The translations under genes were made by a program, and so were the position numbers. A DNA stretch of 64,000 bases from Liolophura sinensis (lineage: Eukaryota; Mollusca; Polyplacophora; Chitonida; Chitonidae). Location of the stretch: the NCBI RefSeq assembly GCF_032854445.1, contig NC_088307.1:29480484-29544483 (forward strand), read 5' to 3'. Under the pieces are notes generated by a model. That model saw nothing but the letters and a program-made list of their open reading frames with translations, made no database searches and was not told the origin of the DNA. How positions within the stretch are numbered: position 1 is the stretch's first letter; every line of letters starts with the position of its first letter. Below are positions 13,501 to 25,500 of the stretch, one piece after another.

Positions 13501-16500
13501 GCTTACCACCGCTGATCTTTTGTCCACCTGATAGGTCAGGTAGCGCTGTCTCCCAATTCCAGAAATCTATCGCTCACGGTGAGCCCTCACTACATGTAAT
13601 CCCTTGTCCTTCTCCTTTCAGTCCAGGTAACACTGTGTCCCGATCTCGGATCTATTGTTCAAGTTGAGTTCTTACCATCGGTAATCTCTTGTCCTCCTTA
13701 CAGGCAAGATAACACTGTGTCTCGATCCCAGATATATCGCTCATGGTAAGCGCTCACCACGGGTAATCTCTTGTCCTCTTCACAGATCAGACAACCCTGT
13801 GCCCCGATCCCGGATCTATCGCTCACGGTGAGCGCTCACCACCAGCCTTGGGCCTGGGCGTGTTGGAGGGAACTTCCATCAAATTTCAGTGCGATTATGG
13901 TTATAAAGTGGACGATCGATTTGATTGGTCAACAATGCGTTGTCTAGACAGCGGGCGTTGGGATGCGGACAAACCCACCTGTACAGGTAACCAGCTTGGT
14001 TTAGTTTAAATTATTTTAATTCTGTGTGTAATTGTGTGTGGCGTAGGTCAAACTTATGGACAGAAATGCAATCGTATAAGTTTATATATATATATACTTT
14101 ATCATTTCTCTCTGCAGATCCTTTCGCCTTGACTGAAGTTTGACCATCAATATGCAGATGTCATACCCTATTTCTGTGTTCGGCGCAGTTTAAACTTGAA
14201 ATGTTGCAAAAAGGAAATGCACTGGTCGGATATGAAAATGTGGCCTAAATACATTTCAAATTTGTCAATGTTTCGACGCTTTCCTATGGTCTTATGACAG
14301 AAATTATTCTATAATATAAACAAAGTACTTGTCAAATGTTTAATTTCTGTAGTCGGTTTTTTTTACCTGTAGGCTTCTTTTACTTATCTGCATTATCAGA
14401 CATACTCGCTACCAATGCTGCCTTTAATACTTTTTTCCAATCCATGATGGACTCCACATGCTTGTTTTCAACGCAGGAAAACTCATTCCCTTGACCAAGG
14501 TGATGATTGCCCCCAAACCAGTGGCATGCTGGATAGAGTCTATTATCAAACGGACTGATACCCAAATATTGATAACTTACTATGCATCAGTTGGTCCACA
14601 GTCATTATATAAAGTGATGACTGTATGAATTTATGCAAATACTAACGTTTTACAATGTATGAGATGTAGTAAACATTGAAATTAAGGGCATTTTTGTTGT
14701 GGTAGCTTTAACATTGGACAGTATTTCTGAGTAATGAACAGCAGGGTCTCAATATCCAAGATACACATTGTTAAGTTAAAACATGGTTTGAAAAAAAATT
14801 ACAAAACTGTTACGGTAGTTATTCCTTTGTATCGTGGAAAATTAGTTTCGAAAATCGAAGCTCCTTGTATGTTATATCTGCCTTTTTACCGCAGAGTTAA
14901 TATGTCCTCGACCTCCAATCCCGGCGAATGGCAGAGTTCTCACAAAATATGAGCGCAAAACGGAATTCAAGGTCAACGAATCTGTGACCTTTCTCTGCCA
15001 GGAAGGCTATCAATTGGAAGGCCCACATGTCCTTACCTGTATCCAAGACGTACTCGGATGGGATCATCTGCCTCCGGTGTGCAAAGGTACATTTGATACG
15101 TCTATGGTTAGCACAATCCTCATCGCTGTCATTTTCTATATTGTCGTCATATTCAACAGCGCTGTGATCATCATTATCATCTATGTTAAAATAAATACAA
15201 TTCCTGATATCATCATTAGCGTTATTGCCATTAGCAGAACCATTTCTGTTGTCGTCGTAATCATCATTATCATTATCAATAATAGCATCAGCAATAGCGT
15301 TGTCATAAACAAAATTTTTACACCTATCATGTAATGACCCAGGAGCCTCTCACCAATGCGGTCGCTGTGAGTTCAAGTCCAGCCCATGCTGGCTTCCTCT
15401 CCAGCCGTAAATGGGAAGGTCCTGCAGCAACCTGCGGATGGTTGTGGGTTTCTCCCGGGCTGTGCCCGGTTTCCACCCACCATAATGCTTGCCGCCGTCG
15501 TATAAGTGAAATATTCTTGAGTACGGCGTAAAACACCAATCAAATAAATAAATAAATACACCTCTCATCATCAGTATTGTTTTCATTAGCATAATTTTTA
15601 CACCTGTCATGATCAGTGATGTTTTTATTAGCATAATTTTTACACCTATCATCTTCAGTATTGTTTTCATTTACAGAATTTTTACTCAGTGATCATCGGT
15701 GATGTGTGTAATTTGCTACTATTATGCACTTACATGAACAGTCAGAATAAAAAACTAACTAAAAAACTATCTACACTATCTAAAAAACTAACTATCACAC
15801 CCTAGTCGCTACTCTGGTTTTACCCTGGGGTCAGAATAAAAAACTAACTGAAAAACTATCTAAACTATCTAAAAAACTAACTATCACACCCTAGTCGCTA
15901 CTCTGGTTTTACCCTCTGTGCTCTAAGCCCTTTATGGTTTTGTATTCCTACATAAACCAGGATTCTGTTGGTGGGCTAAGCATCCCCAAGGCCTGGTCAC
16001 ATTACATTGTTTTAATGCTATTGTGTGTTAAATGTGATGACAATACAGCATTTGAGTAATTCTAGACAAGCGACGTCTGATAAATTGCAATTAACATCAC
16101 TGTATGTTTAAAAGTAATTTTGCTTAAGCCATGGTGCTAAGAGGCGTATAATTTGCTACTATTTATGCATTTACATAAACAGTCAGATTAAAACCCTGAT
16201 GGTGAATTGGCACTGGCCGTGTTTCACCGATTACGTGCAAGCATTTCCCACCAATCACACTGTCGTTACTGCTCCGGTTTTCTCTCTGTTAATTGTATTA
16301 TTATCAATATCAGAACAATTGCCTTCGTCAAAGTGGTCAGTATCGTCATTGTCGCCAACAACAGCGTCATTCCCAATATCAAAATCATTCTTGTTGCTAC
16401 AGTTGTCAATATCGCCATCATTACCGTCGCAAAGAGCAGTATTACTAGCAAAAGCGTGTATTCAACCATTAACATCAGCACTACTATTATTGCTGTGGTG

Positions 16501-19500
16501 ACAGTCATTGTTGCTGGCGCCGTAGAGTCAACAACATCATCAAAATCACCATTAACCTGGTCATCAACATCATCAGAACTAGCATTATGACGACCGGTAC
16601 CGTCACTAGCTGCAATGGTCACAATGTCAACAATAGCGTTTTGAGTAAAGTCTGTGTATCTAATGTCATTAACACAGCTGTACGTATCATCGTCATAATC
16701 ATCATGTATGTCAACAGCAACAGTATCAGGAATGGTGTTGTTCTGGTTGCTATCATCGTCATAATCATCATGTTTGTCAACAGCAACAGTATCAGGAATG
16801 GTGTTGTTCCGGTCACTATCATCGTCATAATCATCATGTTTGTCAACAGCAACAGTATCAGGAATGGTGTTGTTCTGGTCACTATCATCGTTAGGATTAT
16901 CATGATTTACACCGCTACTGTTGTCACAAGCATCATTATTGGTTTTCCCCAAGATGGTTTTTGTCATATGTTGAGCGTCACATTGACCAACGTCATGTCA
17001 TTCAAAAGTGAGAAATATCAGATTTATAATTAAAGTTTCCCATATTTGCGCAGTCACAGATCCAATTGACATACCCATATCCACATACCCTTGGATTAGG
17101 AAGCCCCGAGTGACAGAACCCACACCTCGTGAGTCCATAAGACAGACCACCACCGACTCGGCACGCGGGTACCCTCGATCTACAACACCAGGCGACTTGG
17201 GCACATTTACAGCTACTCCTGACTCCCGGCACACGACAAAACTACCAAGCAAATCAGACAACCGACCATCACTGACATGGACGGTTTCCATAGCTACGCC
17301 TACCATATCAGAAAACGCACCTAACCAGCCACCGCTAAGAGTGACGCCTACAACACCGGCACCTACGAGAGCGACGCTTATAACACGGTCGCCTAGGAAA
17401 GCGACGCCTACCGCACCGACACCTACGACGCCGGCGCATACGACACCGACGCCTACGACACCAGCGCATACGACGAGAGGTTCACAAACTACACCAAGAC
17501 GAACTCAAAGACCGGCACCAAAACCAACACCAAATCCTGCTAAAGGCGAAGGGCTGAAAGTCATAACGACGGAGACAAAACCCGGTGGGGGAGAAGATCT
17601 TGACCATGGGAACCGAAAGCAGAATCCTGTCTGTAACGATCCGGGGTACGTCCGGAACGCCGATCGGACCCCAGTTTTCGATCAAGATGAGTACAAGGGG
17701 TTCGATGTCGGTAAAGTCATCAAAGTGGTCTGCAAAGAAGGATTTGCTTTTGAGGAGGAATTTGCTGGTCTTATATATTGCCGTGCCAGTGGCAAGTGGG
17801 ACAAGTTGCCACGATGTGTTTGTAAGTTTCTTTTTTTTCTTTTCCATGAAAACAAGCGGTGTGTCAAACTTGGCGCAGACTTTCAAAGTAGGCGTGGAAG
17901 TGATTATGTGTGCCAGGGTGTGCACGAGAGTATGCACGAGAGTGTGCGCGAGAGTGTGCGCCAGTAAATGTCACGGTGTATTTTTATATGTCAATGTGTA
18001 TAAGTCAGTAAAAGTTTGCGGGTGCACGGATGACTTAACGCGGTGTTCAAATGTGGGCAACTCACGTGATGAACTAGTGTGTGAATTCCCGCATCTGCGA
18101 TTCACATAATCAGTACATTCCAATAAACACACATCTGGCTACGCTGAAATTCGAACTGTTTTATACATGGGCACAAGTGTGCTCGATTCACACAATCACA
18201 CTGCCCAAGGTTTGTTTACCTTTCGCGAACACTTCTAAAAATTGAAATTGTTGGATGTTTTAGATCTCCATGAGCTTTGTTGTAGATTTAACAAGGAAAC
18301 AAGGAAAAAAAGTATCCACGGAGTTACGACTAACTGCCATTGACATTAAGTCTTAGTGAAAATCGCTAAAACAAATCAATAAATAAGCATAAAATAATAC
18401 TCAACAGCTCGGCCAGTTATTCTATGAATCGCTTAATGCATTCATCAATCAATCCATTTCAGCGTCGTCTAACAGACTGTGTGTAGACCCAGGTAAGGTT
18501 GACAACGCCATTAGATCCCCTGAATTTGTGGCAGCTGACGATCTGTTTGCGGTTGGTGAGACTATAGATTTCATCTGTAACCATGGCTACTCAGCCGGGG
18601 CCTTCTACGATCAAATCAGCCTTACATGCTTGGAGAACGGCTCGTGGGATGGTGTGCTGCCGGTTTGCTCGGGTAAGTACTGAATACGAAAAGTTGTGGC
18701 AAGTACGATAGATATACAGCACAGGAATGACTTGGTAGTGCCTTTGTGTTTATTTATTTATTTATTTGATTTGTATTTTACGTCGTTGTCACTGTAGGAA
18801 CTATTTGATTCGATATGTTTACTTTACTTGTAGTACCAGTAATGCACTAAATCGTTTGTAGTTGTGGTGAGGTGACCACACATTACTAGGTCTGACCATT
18901 AAACGTATTACGGGCGAGGGCCATAATTTCCAACAAACATTTATGGGGCAATTTCTGTCTTTTGTTACAGATCTGGCTTTAATGTTCTGGGTTTGTCCTG
19001 TGAACTAATTATCAAGTTGTCAAATTAAGCGAATGACTAGCAATGTGAAGGGGAGCCATCTTCTTGATATTTCCGTATCAATCGAACATTTAACGTTTCT
19101 CCGAAGTCAAACATTCAACAGAGTTTGCGCATGTTGTTTATTGTTGTGTACAGGCCTAGTATTATTTTGATGATTTAGGTTTCCCCCGATCTCTGTCCAG
19201 TTTGAACCCACCATGATGCTAGCCGCCGTCGTATAAGTGAAATACTCTTAAGTACAGGGTAAAACACCAATCAAATATATTGATGATGATTTAGGCAGAT
19301 TTTATTAACATGTGGAAAAAGGTCAGCAAGTTTCTAGAGTATCTTTAGCAACAAGTGGAAGAGTATTAACATGAAGAAGAATAGTAATTACATAGTATGT
19401 GTATGTTTACGGGCCAGCCTGCGGTCGACTGGTTAAGGTGTTCGCTTTTCACTTGTTATGTCAGACAAGACGTGTTCTCAGTTTCATTCCCAAGCAGGGA

Positions 19501-22500
19501 AGATTCTGGAGTGTCTGACTTTCACCATTCTCACGGCCTTCATCGGTGAAAATCTTTGCGTCGTGTTGCATGAAGTTCCACCAGGGAACCACTCGCATTC
19601 TGCCAGTAAGACATATGCCACCCGTGGGAGAGTTCGCTATTTACTCTCCAAGGGTAATTAGTTTTATTCTGGGCACTCCTCCTCATGACATTCGCCATGG
19701 TAAGGCATGATAAAGTGACGAACAACAATCAAACAAATAAATAACAGAAATAAACTTTCTGGTTGAGATGGTTTGCATATTGTTCATGTACCACAGACAA
19801 ATTTCGCTGCCTGGAGCATTTTTCATTTCTATCCGTATCACAGAAATCAGATGCCAGGCACCGGATGTGCCTCTCCACTCTACCATCTTGCCCGACAATC
19901 AATCGTCATTTGCTGTGGACAGTTCGGTGACGTTCCAATGTGAGCCGGGTTATGAGCTGAGAGGTCCGGAAAGACTGACCTGTGAACACTACTCGGCCGA
20001 ATGGTCCGCTTGGGTGCCCGACTGTAATGGTACGAGTTCATTTCGGACACGAGAAGTGTACGATAGCGATAAACACCGAAGCAATGGGTAAAAAGCTGTA
20101 CAGAGCAATAGCCTTTGCAATGCCTTATTATAACTTTCAGCTGTATCGGTTTACAGGGAAAACCAATTTTGCTTAATACGCCCCATTTACCTTTGGGATG
20201 ATTGACAGCTCAGTAGTTTATCAGTCTAGAGATTTATAACCATAAGCATCTTAAGCATTGTAAAGGATTACTAGATAGGCCGAGCAGGTTAGTAATCAAC
20301 TGTTTTCTGAAATTTTACCAAGTGTCCTAAAGGGTGAATGGGAGTCGCCCATGACTATTCCAGCGCCTGTCCAAAGATAAGAAAGCGAAGATGGAACCAT
20401 TGAAATCCAGCATTCGACTACATTTATTCCAGAGCCAGAAGTATAAGTAGTTTTGGCAATAAGCTCATGTTGTATTTTTTCCGGTGACAATACCTTATTA
20501 TTTTGTTTTCTTTCACATCACAAAAAGAAAGAAATCAATCAAATACATAGCTTTCTTCTTCCGATCGTCAGCCATCGCCTGTCCCGATCCAGGATGGCCG
20601 GAGAACGGAAGGCGGATCGGCAATGACTTCCGGGAAGGTCAATCGGTGAGATTTCAGTGCCTTTCTGGGTATGAGCTACGTGGTTCACCCAACCGAACTT
20701 GTCAGGGGACGCGGAAGTGGAGCGGGAAGCCTGCCGTCTGCGACAAGGGAGGTAATCCAATTTGGTTTACAAATCCTTGAAACTGAAATTATATCTTCAT
20801 GAAAAAGGTGTAAAAGTCTTATTAGTTTATCGCATTCTTACAGTATGTTTCTATTGATTGCCAAGACTAAGTCTTCGGTACAAATTCAGGCAACACAAAG
20901 ATCGGTGGTCTCATGCACACTCAAGGGAAATAACCACCAGAGGAAAAACAGAAATGGAACATGAACAAATTGTCCTTGTAATTGTTGAAAATGGAATGAA
21001 CTGAATATTTGTAATATTGAATATAAATTCTGTCCTTTGCCAGAGCTATTAAATATATTTAGTTTCTACTATATATACTTCTACAAAGACCTTATGGCAT
21101 CCTTTTTCTCAACAAAGCGGAGCAGAGTGACTGCATTAATTGTACTAACACAGATATATGTCTCTTTGCACTTGTGTGGAAGCTGCACAATAATGTGAGT
21201 GTTCTGTCGTTGTCACCCCCGCCTCCTCTCCCCCAACCAGGATCCCGCTGCCCTCCTCTTCCAGACGTTATAGGTGGTACGAAAACTGGCCGGTTCTACG
21301 ATGCTGGGGACGTGGTACGCTATTCCTGTGAGACTGACTTCTACCTAGTCGGTTCGCCAAGGAGGAAGTGCTTGTACAACGGAATGTGGTCAGGCAGAGA
21401 TAGCCACTGTGAATGTGAGTAACGAAATCACTTAAAACAAACAAACAACACTAAAACAAATAAACATGCATCGCATGAGGTTGTGATGTTGCATACATGT
21501 ACCAAGATAGTGGGCTTCAAAATAAGCTGAAATGCACAACTTGAGATAATCTAAGGCACCACCGTGTTGTCAATTTTTTAACAATCAAGGACGAGTTATT
21601 TCGGTTTCAGCTCTCGTTGCGCGAACTCTTTTCCTTTTTAGCCATGTGAGCGTGACGCAGGAGTGACGCGACATCATATGCAACGATCGAGAGCCCTGCC
21701 TAGTGCGCATTCTCACCAAATAGCCAGTAAACCGTATTAGTTGGCCATTGAATTAACATGGGAGCGAAATATTAACGGCTTATTTCAGCTATAAGCCTCA
21801 TGCTAGTCAAAGTGCCGCGATTGCAATATACAGTATGAACTTGTTAAAGTAAAATATCAACAAAACAATCAAATACATTCCACATATTTCAGTTAGTTTC
21901 ATTTCGACTTAAAAATTAGACTCGATTTTCTCATTTAAGTCCATGTTAACTGTATGTAATTTTAACTTTTTTATATTTGAGGATAGATTGACAGAGGCAT
22001 TACTTATGGATGACAACTCCTGGATTTAAATCCAGAAGTTATTATCCATAAGTAATGCCTCTGTCAATCTATACCACCCCAATTCCTAAATGCTTCTGAA
22101 AGAAGCTGTATTTGAGGAGTTACGGAGCTAAATGCTAGACACCTAAATCATTTGCAGTGACGTGTTATGATTGTACAATAATAGTACACTGTGCTCTCTA
22201 AATTTTGAATACATTTAGTTAATTCCCTGAAGGCTTGAAAATGAGAAAATGTCACTGCATACAAACCAATTCATCGATTGATCTAAACATTTCGGATCGG
22301 TGATTCTGTGATATCAGTCCCATTTAAAACTTACGTATACGCCCTATCTCATCTTTGCTAGCTTTACACCATATACAAGCATAATTTAGGCATATTTAGA
22401 TAGTTTTAGCTCACGCTTTGCTTTTGAGTTTATGTCCACCCTTTCTACAAATACTGCTAGCGCAGCGTAATGACCCAGGAGCATCTCACCAATGTACCAA

Positions 22501-25500
22501 TCATATAAATAAATAAACAAATAAATTGATTGGTGTTTTACGCCGTACTCAAGAATATTTCACTTATACGACGGCGGCCAGCATTATGCTGGGGGAAATC
22601 CACGACTATCCGCAGGTTGCTGGCAGACCTGCCCACGTACGGCCGGAGAGGAAGCCAGCATGAGCTGGACTTGAACTCACAGCGACCGCATTGGTGAGAG
22701 GCTCTTGGGTCATGGTCATTACGCTGCGCTAGCCCGCTAACCAACTGAGCCACGGAGGCCCCGTACCCCAATCAAATCAAATAAATAAATAAAAAAATAT
22801 TCATTACTTTAACAGAGAAAGGCAAGACGTAATCACAAATTTAATTCATTGAAACCCATACTTGCCACTAATATATTCTTGTATATTCTTGTTGATGTCA
22901 AACATTAAAATTGCTTGGTCCAGACATCAGCAGAGACACTCGTACTTAAATCGTTGCTTTTATAAGTTCATACAGAAATATAAACCAGTCCATAAAAGAA
23001 ATATTAGCAGTCGACGGAATCAGAATAAAACTTTACTATGATGGTAGTCCATTTCCGCGAATGTGAAGGAAGTCTATTCTTCCGTATGAAAGTACTCTTG
23101 GAAATCAGTGTAGGATGTAGTACAGTTAGGTGTTGTGACTAGACGTATTCCGTGTATACGAGTGCATATTTTCTAAGGCAGGAGTATACATGCATATTAT
23201 CCTTGCAGCTCCGCGATATTATTTATCAACATTTAACACTGCGTGTTGTTAATAATACGGAAGACCCGATGCATATAATAAACTTCACCTTAAACTCAGA
23301 CACCCGACTTCGACGGGAGTGATAACACACAGCGTTTGTTTTGATAGGAGATTTACTGAATCATGTGCTTCCAGATGCGTTAATCTGCTTCTGTTCAAAA
23401 GAGGAGCGACCCCTCGTGGTAAAAAGGGGAACAAAGCTGTCGCTTATTGTTGCATATGAGTGTTTCCGGTTTCACTGCGCTCTTATGGGTTCGTAAGGAT
23501 TCCAGATTAAAAGTTAATTAACGGAGTTAAAAAGGTCATCAGAAGTAAATGGCTGTGTCCGTTTACGTCTGTTCCCGCCCTTAGTTCGAGATTTTAAAGG
23601 TAAAATTGTTGGTTGTGTTTTCTTTTAACGGACGCGTGTATGAGGTGTGTTATCCACATGTGTTATTTACATGTACTTAGGTTACAGATGCTTATAGTTC
23701 TTGTTTTAGTAGTAACAGGGCTAAATACACCTTAATGTACAGTCTCCGATACCACAGCGCACAAAGTACTATTACGACAACGGAACTTGAACACTAGTCA
23801 GCAAACCACAACTAAATCACAAAATATAAGTATTCTACCTTAGGAAGTGAGACGAATAACTAACGGAAAATATCTTAAATTAACAACATTAACAATGTAA
23901 CTTTCTCGCGATGATTATACCGTACATATATTGTATTTTATACTGTGACTCAAATCAACGAGACACTGTAATTAGAAAAATAAAGAAACCATGGCTAAAA
24001 TGTGGCTCGAACAAATGTGATATTGCTTTACCCTGACTCAAATAAACGATGCACTTCTATATTGCGTCTTATACGGCGACTTATACTGTGACCAACACTT
24101 TAGTATGATGACTCAGCCCGAAGAGACGCTCCCATAGTGTGACTAAGACCAACACTTTGGGATGATGACTCAGCCCGACGAGACGCTTCCACACTGTGAC
24201 AAAAAAACGCTTTGGTATGATGACTCAGCCCGACGAGACTCTTCAATACTGTGACTAAAACCAACACTTTGGGATGATGACTCAGCCCGACGAGACTCTT
24301 CAATACTGTGACTTAAACCAACACTTTAGTATGATGACTCAGCCCGACGAGACGCTCCCATAGTGTGACTAAGACCAACACTTTGGGATGATGACTCAGC
24401 CCGACGAGACTCTTCAATACTGTGACTTAAACCAACGCTTTGGTATGATGACTCAGCCCGACGAGACTCTTCAATACTGTGACTTAAACCAACACTTTGG
24501 GATGATGACTCAGCCCGACGAGACGCTCCTATACTGTGACTAAGACCAACACTTTGGGATGATGACTCAGCCCGACGAGACTCTTCAATACTGTGACTTA
24601 AACCAACACTTTAGTATGATGACTCAGCCCGACGAGACGCTCCCATAGTGTGACTAAGACCAACACTTTGGGATGATGACTCAGCCCGACGAGACTCTTC
24701 AATACTGTGACTTAAACCAACACTTTGGGATGATGACTCAGCCCGACGAGACGCTTCCATACTGTGACTTAAACCAACACTTTAGTATGATGACTCAGCC
24801 CGACGAGACGCTCCCATAGTGTGACTAAGACCAACACTTTGGGATGATGACTCAGCCCGACGAGACTCTTCAATACTGTGACTTAAACCAACGCTTTGGT
24901 ATGATGACTCAGCCCGACGAGACGCTCCCATACTGTGACTAAGACCAACACTTTGGGATGATGACTCAGCCCGAAGAGAGGTTTCCATACTGTGACTTAA
25001 ACCAACACTTTGGGGTGATGACTCAGCCCGACGAGACGCTCCCATAGTGTGACTAAGACCAACACTTTGGGATGATGACTCAGCCCGACGAGACACTTCA
25101 ATACTGTGACTTAAACCAACACTTTAGTATGATGACTCAGCCCGACGAGACGCTCCCGTAGTGTGACTAAGACCAACACTTTGGGATGATGACTCAGCCC
25201 GACGAGACTCTTCAATACTGTGACTTAAACCAACACTTTGGGATGATGACTCAGCCCGACGAGACTCTTCCATACTGTGACTTAAACCAACACTTTAGTA
25301 TGATGACTCAGCCCGACGAGACGCGCCCATACTGTGACTTAAACCAACGCTTTGGTAGGATGACTCAGCCCCACGAGGCGCTCCCATAGTGTGACTAAGA
25401 CCAACACTTTGGGATGATGACTCAGCCCGAAGAGACGTTTCCATACTGTGACTAAAACCAACACTTTGGGATGATGACTCAGCCCGACGAGACTCTTCAA

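Larger units (their letters stand above)
9780..13860 (+). repeat. Splice-acceptor mini-exon array upstream of exon 6, approximately 83 bp unit
   Basis: The units combine a pyrimidine tract and AG, about 42-44 nt copied from the head of exon 6 (GCTGTGCCCCGATCCCGGAT type), and a GTGAGCGC sequence. Mini-exon-like segments lie at 9826-9868, 9909-9923 (cut by the LTR element), 13284-13325, 13366-13409, 13453-13494, 13535-13578, 13622-13663, 13704-13745 and, as the true exon head, 13786-13827. The four 42-nt copies upstream are open in the gene's frame; the 44-nt copies alternate with them and would shift it. Confidence 0.9.

Noticed and set aside
16266-16967. 233-residue Asp-rich minus-strand frame
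   Set aside because: Lies in ATC/GTC low-complexity DNA with a 66 bp tandem unit inside intron 7; no homology recognised.
22700-22765. tRNA-like sequence with box A and box B
   Set aside because: It is the head of a SINE; no cloverleaf with an anticodon arm is preserved.
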